A DNA stretch of 64,000 nt from Pseudomonas psychrophila HA-4 (GCF_000282975.1 NZ_ALJC01000062.1:124001-188000); one strand, 5' to 3'. Shown: positions 1-9,361, numbered from the stretch's first letter. The notes: a model not told the origin generated them from the sequence alone. Made by a program: numbers and translations.

Positions 1-1
1 A

Positions 2-49
2 GGCAGTAAGTGGCTGATGATGGGCTACGCCAAGCTTGAGGCCGTCTGA
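2..49 (+). CDS. C-terminal end of an unidentified protein (partial)
   Basis: Reading frame 2 is open from the window edge and ends at TGA 47-49, giving the tail GSKWLMMGYAKLEAV. The next gene starts 38 bases later in the same direction, so this is plausibly the last few codons of an upstream neighbour. Only 15 residues are visible, so no family can be named and the frame itself is not certain. Confidence 0.3.
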   Translation, partial: GSKWLMMGYAKLEAV

Positions 50-87
50 CAGCAACCCGACAGCGATCCAGCGATAAGGTAGGCAAC

Positions 88-528
88 ATGGGCTCAGGTT
101 TTTTTTCTTCCTGGACATTCTGGGCTCTGTTGTCAGCCACCTTTGCGGCGCTGACAGCCATTTTTGCCAAAGTGGGCATCGAGAACGTCAACTCTGACTT
201 TGCGACCTTGCTACGCACCTTTGTGGTGCTGGTGAGCCTAGCGCTGATTCTCTATGCCACTGGGCAATACCAGTCCCTGAGTTCGATCTCGCCCCGCAGT
301 TACGTATTTTTGCTGCTGTCGGGGTTAGCCACCGGTGCTTCGTGGATCTGCTACTTCCGCGCCTTGAAACTAGGGCCTGCGTCGCTGGTTGCCCCGGTAG
401 ACAAACTCAGCGTGGTGCTGGTGGCTATCATGGGTGTATTGCTGCTGGGTGAGAAACTCGACCTGCGCCAATGGGGCGGGATTGGTTTGATTACTGCCGG
501 CGTGGTGATGCTGGTGTTAAAACGGTAA
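88..528 (+). CDS. EamA/DMT-family small permease
   Basis: A 146-residue, strongly hydrophobic inner-membrane protein with about five predicted membrane segments (roughly residues 9-27, 41-58, 71-90, 97-121 and 127-144). The ending LLLGEKLDLRQWGGIGLITAGVVM is typical of one EamA repeat, including the conserved GE...RQWGGIGLI helix pair. Full EamA transporters have two such repeats (about 300 residues); this is the half-size form, which probably works as a dimer. An AAGGTAGG sequence lies just before the ATG. The substrate cannot be inferred. The gene stands alone, followed by a palindromic repeat. Confidence 0.8.
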   Translation: MGSGFFSSWTFWALLSATFAALTAIFAKVGIENVNSDFATLLRTFVVLVSLALILYATGQYQSLSSISPRSYVFLLLSGLATGASWICYFRALKLGPASLVAPVDKLSVVLVAIMGVLLLGEKLDLRQWGGIGLITAGVVMLVLKR

Positions 529-534
529 GTACAT

Positions 535-602
535 CTGTAGAAGCGAGCTTGCTCGCGATCTTTTGATCTTATAAAAGATCGCGAGCAAGCTCGCTCCTAC
601 AG
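535..602. repeat. REP-like inverted repeat, copy 1
   Basis: Near-perfect palindrome: the arm CTGTAGAAGCGAGCTTGCTC, then a GCGATCTTTTGATC core, then the mirrored GATCGCGAGCAAGCTCGCTC arm ending in CTACAG. It lies between two plus-strand genes. It is one of eight related palindromes in the window, all intergenic and sharing the core GCGATCTTTT / AAAAGATCGC. The outer TGTAGNAGCGAGCTTGCTCG arm is a well-known Pseudomonas REP motif. Confidence 0.85.
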
Positions 603-730
603 AGATTACGAAACTTAGGGACCAGTCCTACTACTAATTAGGCAAAAGCCCGAAACATATCACTGCTAGCCAGTCACACCTCACCTGTGCAACATGGCGC
701 GCGTGTCATCCACAAATGGGAATTCCCTTT

Positions 731-1600
731 ATGAAACGTTTTCTTAGCATCGCCATGGCGTTGTGCATCGGTTTGACGATGAGCCTCGACGCGAACGCCA
801 AACGCTTCGGCGGCGGCAAAAGCTCCGGCGCCGCGCCGAGCCACCAGACTAGCCAAATGGCCCCTTCAGCGGGTGCTGGCGGGGCTGCTGCCACCGCAGG
901 TGCTGCCGGTGCCGCAGGCGCGGCTGCCAAAGCCGGCGGTGCTTCGCGCTGGTTAGGCCCTCTGGCCGGTATCGCTGCCGGCGGTCTGCTGGCGTCCATG
1001 TTCATGGGCGGCGGCTTCCAGGGCATGCAGTTCTTCGACATCCTGATCATGGCGGTCATCGCCTTTGTGATCTTCCGCTTCATTGCCGCTCGCCGTCGCA
1101 AGCAGCAAGAAGGCATGGCTCCGGCTGGCGCTCCTATGCAGCGTGAAGTGTTCGAGCAAAAGCCTGCCATGGGCGCGATCTTTGGCGGTTCGGCTGCTCC
1201 TGCTGCTGCCCGTCCGGTGATCAATGCTCCGGCTTGGTTCAACGAAGAACGCTTCGTTGAAGCTGCGCGCAACCACTTCCAGTCCCTGCAGCAACATTGG
1301 GACGCCAACGAAATGGACAAAATCGCCGAGTTCGTGACCCCACAACTGCTGGAGTTCCTCAAGCGCGAACGTGCCGAATTGGGCGACGCCTTCCAGTCGA
1401 CTTACATCGACGACCTGCGTGTACAGCTTGAAGGTGTGGATGATCGCGCCGACAAGACTATCGCGACCCTGACCTTCAGCGGCGTGTCGAAAACCTCGCG
1501 TTTCGACCAAGGCGAAGTGTTCAGCGAAAGCTGGAACATGGAACGTCCACAAGGCGAAAATCAGCCTTGGCTGGTTGCCGGTATCCGCCAAAACGGCTGA
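731..1600 (+). CDS. Tim44-domain protein with signal peptide
   Basis: A 289-residue protein beginning MKRFLSIAMALCIGLTMSLDANA, a clear Sec-type signal peptide with cleavage likely after ANA. A low-complexity Ala/Gly-rich stretch follows (about residues 38-75), then one or two hydrophobic segments (about 75-120), a short basic loop (ARRRKQQ), and a C-terminal Tim44-like domain (about 170-289). The ATG at 731 is preferred over an in-frame ATG at 716 because it starts the signal peptide directly. The Tim44-like domain family in bacteria is poorly characterised and associated with membrane-linked proteins; no function can be assigned. A strong hairpin terminator follows. Confidence 0.8.
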   Translation: MKRFLSIAMALCIGLTMSLDANAKRFGGGKSSGAAPSHQTSQMAPSAGAGGAAATAGAAGAAGAAAKAGGASRWLGPLAGIAAGGLLASMFMGGGFQGMQFFDILIMAVIAFVIFRFIAARRRKQQEGMAPAGAPMQREVFEQKPAMGAIFGGSAAPAAARPVINAPAWFNEERFVEAARNHFQSLQQHWDANEMDKIAEFVTPQLLEFLKRERAELGDAFQSTYIDDLRVQLEGVDDRADKTIATLTFSGVSKTSRFDQGEVFSESWNMERPQGENQPWLVAGIRQNG

Positions 1601-1626
1601 TTCCTCAGGCACTACACGTTGTAACC

Positions 1627-1652
1627 AAAGCCCCGGACTTGTCCGGGGCTTT
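1627..1652 (+). terminator. Rho-independent terminator after the Tim44-domain gene
   Basis: A perfect 12-bp stem AAAGCCCCGGAC, loop TT, then GTCCGGGGCTTT, 27 bases after the stop codon. The T-run is short (TTTGCATTT), so termination efficiency is uncertain, but the position and GC-rich stem fit. Confidence 0.75.
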
Positions 1653-1719
1653 GCATTTCACGATTGCACTTATAACGAGCTACTGTATAAAGCCCGTCAT
1701 ATAAACCGCGCCATAGAGC

Positions 1720-2142
1720 ATGAGGATTGAGGTCGTGGAAGAAATCATCGAACAATTGCGTGAAGCCAATGAGCCTGTGCCGGTTCCTCTGGAACTGCCT
1801 GACGAAGACCAACTGGTAGAAATCGAAGAACAATTGTTCATCGACATTCCTTTTGTCTTCAGAGAATTTTTACTGACCGTCAGCGATGTCGTGTACGGCA
1901 GCCTGGAGCCGGTCACTGTGACCGACCCGCAGTCGCACACTTACCTGCCGGATGTGGCCGCAAACGCTTGGGACGCTGGCGTTGACCGCAGCATGATCCC
2001 CATCTGTCAGGACGGCGACGACTACTACTGCGTCGAAGAAGACGGCACCGTGGTGCTGTGGTCGGGCGAAGAAGAGCTCGTGACTGAAGAGACCTGGGAA
2101 TCGGTCTGGCACTGGGCACGGGACGTCTGGCTCGAAAGCTGA
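1720..2142 (+). CDS. SMI1/KNR4 (SUKH) family protein
   Basis: A 140-residue, very acidic protein. The LPDEDQLVEIEEQLFIDIPFVFREFLL segment (about residues 27-53) has the pattern of the SMI1/KNR4 fold: an acidic helix, then a P..FREFLL helix. It is followed by a TYLPDVAANAWDAG segment and a C-terminal WHWARDVWLES helix. An alternative start is GTG at 1735, which would give VEEIIEQL; an AGGAT sequence sits about 8 bases before it, so the true start may be 1735. SUKH proteins are often immunity proteins, but no toxin gene is adjacent here and the gene stands alone, so an immunity role is not supported. Confidence 0.7.
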   Translation: MRIEVVEEIIEQLREANEPVPVPLELPDEDQLVEIEEQLFIDIPFVFREFLLTVSDVVYGSLEPVTVTDPQSHTYLPDVAANAWDAGVDRSMIPICQDGDDYYCVEEDGTVVLWSGEEELVTEETWESVWHWARDVWLES

Positions 2143-2150
2143 TGCACAGC

Positions 2151-2202
2151 AGCTTGCCTCGCGATCGTTTAAAAGATCAAAAGATCGCGAGGCAAGTTCG
2201 CT
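2151..2202. repeat. REP-like inverted repeat, copy 2
   Basis: AGCTTGCCTCGCGATC, then a TTTAAAAGATCAAAA centre, then GATCGCGAGGCAAGTTCGCT. It sits between convergent genes (SMI1/KNR4 protein and antiporter) and may form a transcript-end hairpin for both. Confidence 0.8.
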
Positions 2203-2214
2203 TTTACCGGTGAC

Positions 2215-3975
2215 TCAGTGACCCGCCTCTTTGTGGTTATCCAGCGTCTCTAGCAGCGCGACCTGCATGCGCGTATGGATGCGGATAAACCAGCGCCACA
2301 ACAGCGCCGCAACCCCCGCCGCCACCACCGCAATCACGATGAGCAGCTCATTAGTGGGCAGAATGCTCGCCGACAACGCCGACAACAGCAGAAAAATCAC
2401 CAATAGCGACAAAATCGGGATCACTTCTGAGATCACCCGACGCACACGCTGCGTGTGCCGCCCCGCCACTTCAGGCTTAACGCCCATCTCCGCCAGCAGC
2501 ATCGAGAGCGCCTTAAGCTTGCGATACGCCGCGATTAAAAATGGCAGCGACAGCAGCAAGGCCAAGCCCCAGATCATCGCTTTCTGCCAGCTCGGCTCCA
2601 AAATCCAGCCCTGCAAATACTGGCCGATTCGGGGGGCGAAATAACCGCCCGCAAAGAAAATAGCGATGACCAGCGCCAAGTTAACGCCCACCTGCAGCAA
2701 TATTTTTCGAATCATGGCCGCGAGTAAAGCGCCCTCTCCCTGCGGCTGAATGCTGCGCAACCACTCGCCATACAATCCAAAAACTCGCGAAACCCGGTTG
2801 GGTACAACCTGCGCCAGCTTCAGCGAGAGCGGGTCTGCGGCCCGAATCAGGTAAGGCGTCATCAATGTGGTCAGCACCGATACCGCGACCGCCACGGGGT
2901 AGAGAAAGCTGCTGGTGACCTGCAAGGTCATTCCCAACGCCGCAATGATGAAAGAAAATTCCCCAATCTGTGAAAGCCCCATCCCAACACGCAGTGAGGT
3001 GCGTCCGTCATTGCCTGCGATAAAGGCTCCTAGCCCGCAGGAAAGCATCTTTCCTAGGACTACGGCGACGGTAATCACCACAATGGGCAACGCGTACTCC
3101 ATCAAAATGGCAGGGTCGAGCATCAGCCCGATGGCGACAAAAAAGATCGCGCTGAACAGATCACGTACGGGCTCGATCAGGCGTTCTATTTTCAGCAACT
3201 GACGCGATTCGGCCATGATTGCACCGATCAAAAATGCGCCCAGCACCATGCTGTATTCCAACTTGACCACCAGCAGGCAGAAACCAAAGCACAGCCCCAG
3301 CACGGTGATCAGCAGCATTTCATTACTTTCAAACCGGGCCACATACGCCAGCACCCGCGGCACCAGCAGGATGCCAATGACCAGCGCCACAATCATGAAC
3401 AACGACAGTTTGCCGACCGTCGAAAAGACTTCTTCGGGGCTCACACTGCCACTGACGGCAATGCTCGACAGCAAGGCAATAATCCCGATGCCTAGGATGT
3501 CTTCAACGATCAGTACGCCAAAAATAAGCTGCGCAAAACGCTCATTTTTCATCTTCAGGTCGTTAAGTGCTTTGACGATGATCGTGGTCGAGGAAATCGC
3601 CAGAATGGCGCCCAAGAACAGCGAGTCCATGGTGTTCCAGTCAAACCAGCGGCCAATTTCATAGCCGATCCAGATCATCAGCGTAATTTCCATGAACGCT
3701 GCGATAAACGCCGTGGCCCCGACCTTGAACAACTTACGCAGGCTGAATTCCAGCCCGAGGCAGAACATCAAAAAAATCACCCCCAGCTCGGCTAGGGTTT
3801 TGATCGTTTCTTCATCGTGGATCAGGCCAAAAGGCGGGGTGTGCGGGCCGATAATAAAACCCGCAACGATGTAACCCAGTACCACAGGCTGCTTGAACCG
3901 GTGGAACAGAATAGTCACCACGCCTGCGACCAGCATGATGACTGCCAAATCTTGGATAAAGCTGATGGCATGCAT
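2215..3975 (-). CDS. Cation/proton antiporter, KefB/YbaL-like membrane domain
   Basis: A 586-residue polytopic protein of the monovalent cation:proton antiporter-2 family. The first about 390 residues form the Na+/H+-exchanger-type core with the family motifs FKQPVVLGYIVAGFIIGPHTP (about 27-47) and FLMFCLGLEFSLRKL (about 70-84). KefB, KefC and YbaL normally continue into a cytosolic TrkA-N (RCK) nucleotide-binding domain. Here that domain is absent; instead residues about 425-575 carry four further hydrophobic segments. It probably exchanges K+ or Na+ for protons without the usual ligand gating. The ATG is preceded by AGGAGCG. Ion specificity cannot be read from the sequence. Confidence 0.8.
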   Translation of the reverse strand: MHAISFIQDLAVIMLVAGVVTILFHRFKQPVVLGYIVAGFIIGPHTPPFGLIHDEETIKTLAELGVIFLMFCLGLEFSLRKLFKVGATAFIAAFMEITLMIWIGYEIGRWFDWNTMDSLFLGAILAISSTTIIVKALNDLKMKNERFAQLIFGVLIVEDILGIGIIALLSSIAVSGSVSPEEVFSTVGKLSLFMIVALVIGILLVPRVLAYVARFESNEMLLITVLGLCFGFCLLVVKLEYSMVLGAFLIGAIMAESRQLLKIERLIEPVRDLFSAIFFVAIGLMLDPAILMEYALPIVVITVAVVLGKMLSCGLGAFIAGNDGRTSLRVGMGLSQIGEFSFIIAALGMTLQVTSSFLYPVAVAVSVLTTLMTPYLIRAADPLSLKLAQVVPNRVSRVFGLYGEWLRSIQPQGEGALLAAMIRKILLQVGVNLALVIAIFFAGGYFAPRIGQYLQGWILEPSWQKAMIWGLALLLSLPFLIAAYRKLKALSMLLAEMGVKPEVAGRHTQRVRRVISEVIPILSLLVIFLLLSALSASILPTNELLIVIAVVAAGVAALLWRWFIRIHTRMQVALLETLDNHKEAGH

Positions 3976-4262
3976 GGCGTGACGCTCCTTTTTGATTTTT
4001 ATCCAGCACCAGAACGACAGACACAGCCTAGCCAGCCGTGCATATCGTTTGTTTTAAATGTAGGAATTGTCCGATTGAAGGACTTTTGCAGGTTAACACC
4101 GCGACTTCCGACAGAAAGGCGGTGCAATATATGGAAACAGATACGTAAGTGCGTGACGGCAGCCAAAACGGCAACGTCCCGTTAATAACTGTTTCAAAAA
4201 ATCGCAAAGTATCCGCAGAGATACCCATTTCACTGCTGCAACACAACCACGAGCCTGCTGCT

Positions 4263-4748
4263 ATGGAACCCGGAAACTCCCAACTATCGATGACGGTCTT
4301 GATGACCCCGGACATGGCCAATTTTTCTGGCAATGTTCACGGCGGAACCCTGCTCAAGTACCTCGACGAAGTGGCCTACGCCTGCGCCAGCCGTTACGCA
4401 GGACGTTATGTCGTCACCTTATCGGTGGATCAGGTTATTTTCCGTGAGCCGATTCATGTCGGCGAACTGGTGACCTTCTTGGCATCAGTCAACTACACCG
4501 GCAATACCTCGATGGAAGTCGGGATCAAAGTCGTCACCGAAAATATCCGTGAACGCTCAGTGCGCCACACCAATAGTTGCTTCTTCACCATGGTGGCGGT
4601 GGACGACGACCGTAAACCGGCTTCTGTACCGCCTTTGCAGCCGCTGAACAGCGAAGACAAGCGCCGCTTTATCCAGGGCAAGCAACGTCGCCAGATCCGC
4701 CAGGAACTGGAACAACGCTACCGCGAATTGAAAGACGAAACGCTGTAA
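4263..4748 (+). CDS. Acyl-CoA thioesterase (hotdog fold, YciA-like)
   Basis: A 161-residue hotdog-fold thioesterase hydrolysing acyl-CoA to free acid and CoA in the cytosol. The core motif NFSGNVHGGTLLKYLDEVAY (about residues 19-38) holds the conserved N...HGG and the catalytic Asp of the family; the following VTLSVDQVIFREPIHVGE and NTSMEVGIKV strands fit. The highly charged C-terminal helix (EDKRRFIQGKQRRQIRQELEQRY) is typical of the Pseudomonas orthologues. The ATG at 4263 (MEPGNSQ) is preferred; the frame is open upstream to 4149 but that extension has no family character. The gene converges with pdxY. Confidence 0.85.
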   Translation: MEPGNSQLSMTVLMTPDMANFSGNVHGGTLLKYLDEVAYACASRYAGRYVVTLSVDQVIFREPIHVGELVTFLASVNYTGNTSMEVGIKVVTENIRERSVRHTNSCFFTMVAVDDDRKPASVPPLQPLNSEDKRRFIQGKQRRQIRQELEQRYRELKDETL

Positions 4749-4775
4749 ACACACCGCCCGCCTGTAGGTGGCCGC

Positions 4776-5648
4776 TTACAAATTGATCGGTGTCGCCTCA
4801 AACCGCACACGCGGGTGAGCAATGCGGTCTTGGGCACGCACCAGTTGCAATTCGTAGCTGGTGCAGGCCTGGGTTTCGAGCAGCACTTCATGCACGGCCG
4901 ACGCGGTGAACTCAAACGCCGCCACCAAGCTGTCCCCCAGCAACACGCGCGCCAAGAATAACCCCGAGGTCAAATCGCCCACGCCCACCGGCTGACGCGG
5001 GAAGGCCAACAGCGGGCGGCGCAGGTGCCAATTGCCCTCGGCCGTCACCAGCAGCATCTCAAAGCTTTCAACAGGCTTGCCGGGATAAGACACGTGCTTG
5101 ACCAACACCGCTTTCGGGCCACGAGCCAACAGGCTGCGCGCCATTGCCAGGCAATCAAGCAGCGATTGCGGCTGGCGACCACAGAAGCTGTCCAGCTCTA
5201 ACTGGTTGGGACACAAAAAATCTGCAACGGCAGCCGCCTCGTCGAGCAGAAAATCACTGACTTCTTGGGGCACGATGCAGCCTTTCTCCGGGTGTCCCAT
5301 CACCGGGTCGCACAAGTACAACGCGTTAGGGTTTGCCGCCTTAATACGTGCCACACCACTGAGAATCGCCCGACCTTGCGCGGCGCTACCCAAATAGCCG
5401 GATAGCACGGCATCACAGTTGCCTAGCTCACCAATGGCGGCAATGCCTTCGACCAACGCAGGAATTTGCGCTGGGGCCAACACTTCGCCCGCCCACTGAC
5501 CATACTGAGTGTGGTTAGAGAACTGCACGGTGTTCAAAGGCCAGACATTCACACCCACACGCTGCATAGGAAAAACTGCTGCGCTGTTGCCGGCATGGCC
5601 GAAAACCACGTGGGATTGGATGGCGAGGAGATGAGGTGTACGTTTCAT
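4776..5648 (-). CDS. pdxY: Pyridoxal kinase PdxY
   Basis: A 290-residue ribokinase-superfamily enzyme that phosphorylates pyridoxal to pyridoxal 5'-phosphate in the B6 salvage pathway. Visible family features are the N-terminal [23 protein letters not shown] substrate-binding region, HTQYGQW (about residues 46-52), [16 protein letters not shown] (about 110-125), and the [10 protein letters not shown] anion-hole motif with the catalytic Asp (about 218-227). Length matches E. coli PdxY. It is a single gene, divergent from the DUF3301 gene. Confidence 0.93.
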   Translation of the reverse strand: MKRTPHLLAIQSHVVFGHAGNSAAVFPMQRVGVNVWPLNTVQFSNHTQYGQWAGEVLAPAQIPALVEGIAAIGELGNCDAVLSGYLGSAAQGRAILSGVARIKAANPNALYLCDPVMGHPEKGCIVPQEVSDFLLDEAAAVADFLCPNQLELDSFCGRQPQSLLDCLAMARSLLARGPKAVLVKHVSYPGKPVESFEMLLVTAEGNWHLRRPLLAFPRQPVGVGDLTSGLFLARVLLGDSLVAAFEFTASAVHEVLLETQACTSYELQLVRAQDRIAHPRVRFEATPINL

Positions 5649-5761
5649 GCCGGATTCCAGACTGCGGGTGGATTCGAGCCACGCAGTATGCGACTAAACA
5701 CAACCTGTACGACAGACTGAAGTCGCAGTTAAGCTGACCCTAATCTGTTGGAGCGCACTTA

Positions 5762-6169
5762 ATGCTGACCCTTGGAAATATGTTTGTGCTGATGCTACTG
5801 GCAACAGGCGCTGCCTGGCTGTGGCACAACCACGGCCTGCGAGAACGGGCGTTGGAGCGGGTCAAACAGCACTGCAAAAAACTCGATATTGAACTGTTGG
5901 ATGAAAACGTAGCGCTCAAGAGAATCGGCTTTATTGCCGATGCCAAGGGCCAGAAACGCTTGGCCCGTGTGTATAACTTCGAGTTCACAGTCACCGGCGA
6001 TCAACGCCATACCGGAACCATCACCCAGTTCGGCGCCCACAGCGCCAAAATCGACCTGCCGCCCTACCCGGTCAAGACTGAGGACCAACCTGAGCCAAGC
6101 GTTGTTCCCAGCGCCCAGGTGATTGAACTCAGCCAATGGCGCCAAGACCACAGCAAGACACGCCACTGA
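5762..6169 (+). CDS. DUF3301 single-span membrane protein
   Basis: A 135-residue protein of the DUF3301 family. An N-terminal membrane anchor (about residues 3-22) is followed by a soluble region with the characteristic LRERALERVKQHCKKLDIELLDENVAL helix and a beta-rich FIADAKGQKRLARVYNFEFTVTGDQRHTG segment. GGAGCG lies 6-7 bases before the ATG. The function of the family is unknown; it is probably an inner-membrane protein facing the cytosol. It is convergent with the cobW-type gene, with a REP-like repeat between them. Confidence 0.8.
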   Translation: MLTLGNMFVLMLLATGAAWLWHNHGLRERALERVKQHCKKLDIELLDENVALKRIGFIADAKGQKRLARVYNFEFTVTGDQRHTGTITQFGAHSAKIDLPPYPVKTEDQPEPSVVPSAQVIELSQWRQDHSKTRH

Positions 6170-6191
6170 CCTGCCTCACAACACCAATATT

Positions 6192-6263
6192 TGTAGGACC
6201 AGCCGGTCGACGCTCGATTGCTCGCGATCTTTTGATCTTTAGAGGATCGCGAGCAAGCTCGAC
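6192..6263. repeat. REP-like inverted repeat, copy 3
   Basis: CTCGATTGCTCGCGATCTTT, a TGATCTTTAGA centre, then GGATCGCGAGCAAGCTCGAC, with a TGTAGG outer element on the left only. It lies between convergent genes. A DnaA-type nonamer TGTGGATAA follows at 6276-6284. Confidence 0.8.
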
Positions 6264-6417
6264 CCAATCGTCGCCTGTGGATAACTCCGCTGAAACCCTT
6301 GGTTTAGACACCTAAAGCAGATTTTTTTGACAGAAAACGGCTGCACACAATTCAAATCGTAGGACAATTTTACCAGCACAAAATCGCCGTAATTGCTGGG
6401 TTTCTCGCCCTTACAGC

Positions 6418-7395
6418 TCACCCATCTTCCTTTATCAGGCAGTTTTCCAGACCGGAACGGAGCAATTCCAGGTCTTGTTGCCCCTCAAATATCAATTCAA
6501 CACGTGAATCCTGGCGCCACTCGCTGGATGCCCACTGTTGAAGAGAGTTATCCACAGAATTACTTGAAAACCAGCCCTCTGAAGCGCGGATAACCAGCTT
6601 GGCACGACGCCAATTCAGGCTTTTTAGCCAGCGCTCAAGCCCGCTCAACTCAAATTGCTGGGAGGCATGCCAACGCCAACCGACACTCCACCCTTCGGGT
6701 TGAAGCTGAGCCCGTTGAATCGGGATTTTGGGGTCGGTAAAAACGCTGTTAATAGAATTAATACCCTTATAAATCAATGACTTATCCACAGGATGAATAT
6801 TATTCATACAGCCTGAAGGCAGCGAATTTAAAGGGATTCGGCCCTGCTCAACCCATAAAACAGGGCACTTTGGCAGGCCGTATGCAATCTGCTCACGTTG
6901 CTCATTTTGCACACTATTAGATTTATTCATAACCACTAATCCGGCCGCTTCCAAGGCCGTTTGCTGGGTTTCAGGCAGTGGTTTTCCTTGGGCCATGGCG
7001 TGTGCATCGAGCACCATGACGCAGGGTTGCAAGGCCAAAACACCCCGCCAAGGTGCTTGGCTTAACTGTTTTAAGATTTGCGCGGGATGCCCCAATCCAG
7101 ACGGTTCTATAAACAACCGATCAGGCCGGGCCTTACGCAAAAGACGGCTCAAACCAATTTGAAAAGGTGCCCCGTTGACGCAACACACGCAGCCGCCAGC
7201 GACTTCTGCAATGGCGATCGCATCACTTCCAGCGTTCATCAGCGCTGCATCCAGCCCGATTTGACCGAACTCATTGACCAGTACCGCCCAACGTTCGTGC
7301 TCAGGCTTTTGCGTCATCAGGTGCTGAATCACACTGGTTTTGCCGGCGCCTAGTGGCCCGGCAATTACGTGGGTAGGAATGTTCTGCAAGATCAT
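6418..7395 (-). CDS. CobW/COG0523-family GTPase (metal chaperone type)
   Basis: A 325-residue G3E-family GTPase. It shows Walker A GPLGAGKTSV (about residues 14-23), NEFGQIGLDAALM (about 42-54), the metal-binding GGCVCC motif (CxCC, about 68-73), IEPSGLGHP (about 96-104) and the NKS base-recognition motif near 157. A short C-terminal CobW_C-like region follows, without a His-rich tail. COG0523 proteins are proposed to deliver zinc or related metals to target enzymes. It is the third gene of the zigA transcription unit, 37 bases after the DUF1826 gene. The middle and 3' part (about 6480-6950) is noticeably more AT-rich than its neighbours and contains two exact DnaA nonamers. Confidence 0.85.
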   Translation of the reverse strand: MILQNIPTHVIAGPLGAGKTSVIQHLMTQKPEHERWAVLVNEFGQIGLDAALMNAGSDAIAIAEVAGGCVCCVNGAPFQIGLSRLLRKARPDRLFIEPSGLGHPAQILKQLSQAPWRGVLALQPCVMVLDAHAMAQGKPLPETQQTALEAAGLVVMNKSNSVQNEQREQIAYGLPKCPVLWVEQGRIPLNSLPSGCMNNIHPVDKSLIYKGINSINSVFTDPKIPIQRAQLQPEGWSVGWRWHASQQFELSGLERWLKSLNWRRAKLVIRASEGWFSSNSVDNSLQQWASSEWRQDSRVELIFEGQQDLELLRSGLENCLIKEDG

Positions 7396-7432
7396 CGCCG
7401 GCTTCTGTTTTGATCGAAAGAAGCAATATGCC

Positions 7433-8083
7433 TCAGGCCAACCAATCCAGGGTCAAAATTAGCCGTCGCTCTGCATCCGCCAAGGCTGGAGAACGATGGA
7501 TCAAGCCCGCGCCCTCGTTGCCCTGCCATCTCTCGCCCTTGAGCAAGGCCACTTCACCGGTGTGTATGTGTTCAATGTGCGAAGGGTCGGTTGGCTCTGC
7601 GAGCACCTGGCCTAAATGACGCCGTTCCATCACGCCTTCCTGCAACCACTGACTGCCAACTCCCGCGTACGTGGTAATTAGCCTGACAGGCACGTGGTCA
7701 ACGTGAAACCGTGGGCACATCGCTTTATCCAAGGCCCTGAGGCGCAGTCCCACGCGCTTGGCGCCCAACAAGCAGGCGTAGGCACTGACGAGCCAGGAAA
7801 TATCCGCAATGAAGCCCTCATAGCCTTCTAAGTCGTTGAACCTGGCAGCCAGCCCTGTCAGGTTGGGCTGGGCTTTTTCATCGGTCATTTCGAGCACCAG
7901 CGCGTCGGCCAGCGGCTCGTCGAGTGAGAGCAATAAAACCGAAAAATCGCTGATATGCAGCGGCAACTGACGCTGCCAAATCGCCAGATTGATGTCATCG
8001 TCCAAGACTCGCGCCATAACATCCGGCGTTGTCCCACATACGTGACCGACTAATGGTTGCGCAGTACGGGCCAGATTCATCAT
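7433..8083 (-). CDS. DUF1826 domain protein
   Basis: A protein of about 216 residues matching the DUF1826 family. The diagnostic region is [25 protein letters not shown] (about residues 130-155), with conserved His and Asp that could bind a metal, then [13 protein letters not shown] and a C-terminal RSP.......RLILTLDW. The start is placed at the ATG whose bases overlap the zigA stop codon (ATGATGA at 8083-8077), a sign of translational coupling; an upstream in-frame start at 8104 is possible. Its biochemical function is unknown. It lies between two zinc-type GTPase genes behind a Zur-like box, so a role under zinc limitation is inferred. Confidence 0.78.
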   Translation of the reverse strand: MMNLARTAQPLVGHVCGTTPDVMARVLDDDINLAIWQRQLPLHISDFSVLLLSLDEPLADALVLEMTDEKAQPNLTGLAARFNDLEGYEGFIADISWLVSAYACLLGAKRVGLRLRALDKAMCPRFHVDHVPVRLITTYAGVGSQWLQEGVMERRHLGQVLAEPTDPSHIEHIHTGEVALLKGERWQGNEGAGLIHRSPALADAERRLILTLDWLA

Positions 8084-9288
8084 GCCGCCACCTCTTCGTG
8101 CCACTCACCAAAGGGGTCATTCAACTGCTTCCAGCCCTCAATACCGAGGGCCATTTCTTGGTCATTGAGCAAGCACGCGTCCAACTCGGCCGAGAGCAGG
8201 CCAAAGTCGATGTGCTGGCCGATAAAGACCAGTTCTTGACGACAATCAGCGGTATTGGGGAGCCATTTTTTAAGAATTTCAGCGTTGCTTTCCGGGTCTT
8301 GCGGCCATTGGTCGCGGGGCACAAAACGCCACCAGCGCCCCGCAAACCCATAACGCATCAACCCGCCCGCCTGAGACCAACTACCGGCTTCTTGGTACTT
8401 GCTGGCTAGCCAGAAAAAGCCTTTGGAGCGCAGCAATTTGCCGTTGGTCCATGGGCGATCAATAAAATTAAAAAACCGTTCGGGGTGAAACGGCCGCCGT
8501 GCGCGATAGGCCGTGGAAGCAATGCCGTACTCCTCGGTTTCTGGCACATGCTCACCACGTAGTTCTTGTAACCAGCCCGGCGCCTGGGCGGCTCGCTCAA
8601 AGTCAAAACGACCGGTATCGAGGATTTTTTTCAGTGGGACTTCGCCCATCACCATTGGGATGATGTCGGCCTGCGCGTTCAGACGCTCAAGAATGGCGAT
8701 TAACTCCAAACGTTCGACACTGCTGATGAGGTCGATCTTGCTGATCAAAATAACGTCCGCGAACTCTATTTGTTCAATCAACAGGTCCGTGATCGAACGC
8801 TCATCGTCCTCACCCAACGTCTCGCCACGCGAGGCCAAACTGTCTGCGGCTTGATAGTCCTGCAAGAAATTCAGTCCATCCACCACCGTGACCATCGTGT
8901 CCAGGCGGGCAATATCGGCCAGGCTTTGGCCCGATTCATCGCGAAAGGTGAATGTTTCTGCGACGGGCAACGGTTCTGAAATACCCGTCGACTCGATCAA
9001 TAAATAATCAAACCGCCCGTCTTTGGCCAATTTGCTGACCTCTTCCAATAAGTCTTCGCGCAGGGTGCAGCAGATACAGCCGTTGCTCATTTCGACCAAT
9101 TTTTCTTCGGCGCGATTGAGGCTGACGTCACGCTGCACTTCACCGCCATCGATATTGATTTCACTCATGTCGTTGACGATCACGGCCACGCGCAAGTTTT
9201 CGCGGTTACGCAAAATGTAATTCAAGAGGGTGCTTTTTCCTGCACCGAGAAAACCAGACAACACGGTCACTGGTAGGCGTTTACGCAT
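8080..9288 (-). CDS. zigA: Zinc metallochaperone GTPase ZigA
   Basis: A 402-residue COG0523 GTPase of the ZigA/YciC type. It shows Walker [11 protein letters not shown] (about residues 11-20), [11 protein letters not shown] (about 38-48), the metal site GCICC (about 70-74), IESTGISEP (about 98-106), SKID (GTP base recognition) and a C-terminal CobW_C domain with the conserved RPFHPERFF and KGFFWLAS segments. ZigA proteins are induced when zinc is scarce and are thought to supply zinc to essential enzymes. First gene of the unit with the DUF1826 and cobW-type genes. Two Zur-like boxes lie upstream, one overlapping a perfect TATAAT -10 at 9367-9372. Confidence 0.9.
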   Translation of the reverse strand: MRKRLPVTVLSGFLGAGKSTLLNYILRNRENLRVAVIVNDMSEINIDGGEVQRDVSLNRAEEKLVEMSNGCICCTLREDLLEEVSKLAKDGRFDYLLIESTGISEPLPVAETFTFRDESGQSLADIARLDTMVTVVDGLNFLQDYQAADSLASRGETLGEDDERSITDLLIEQIEFADVILISKIDLISSVERLELIAILERLNAQADIIPMVMGEVPLKKILDTGRFDFERAAQAPGWLQELRGEHVPETEEYGIASTAYRARRPFHPERFFNFIDRPWTNGKLLRSKGFFWLASKYQEAGSWSQAGGLMRYGFAGRWWRFVPRDQWPQDPESNAEILKKWLPNTADCRQELVFIGQHIDFGLLSAELDACLLNDQEMALGIEGWKQLNDPFGEWHEEVAA

Positions 9289-9361
9289 GGAAGTTCCTCA
9301 TCAGGGTTGGCAGGTCAAAGCGCCCGCTTGTTGGCTAGGCCCTTTCAGGTCTGCCGGTAAT

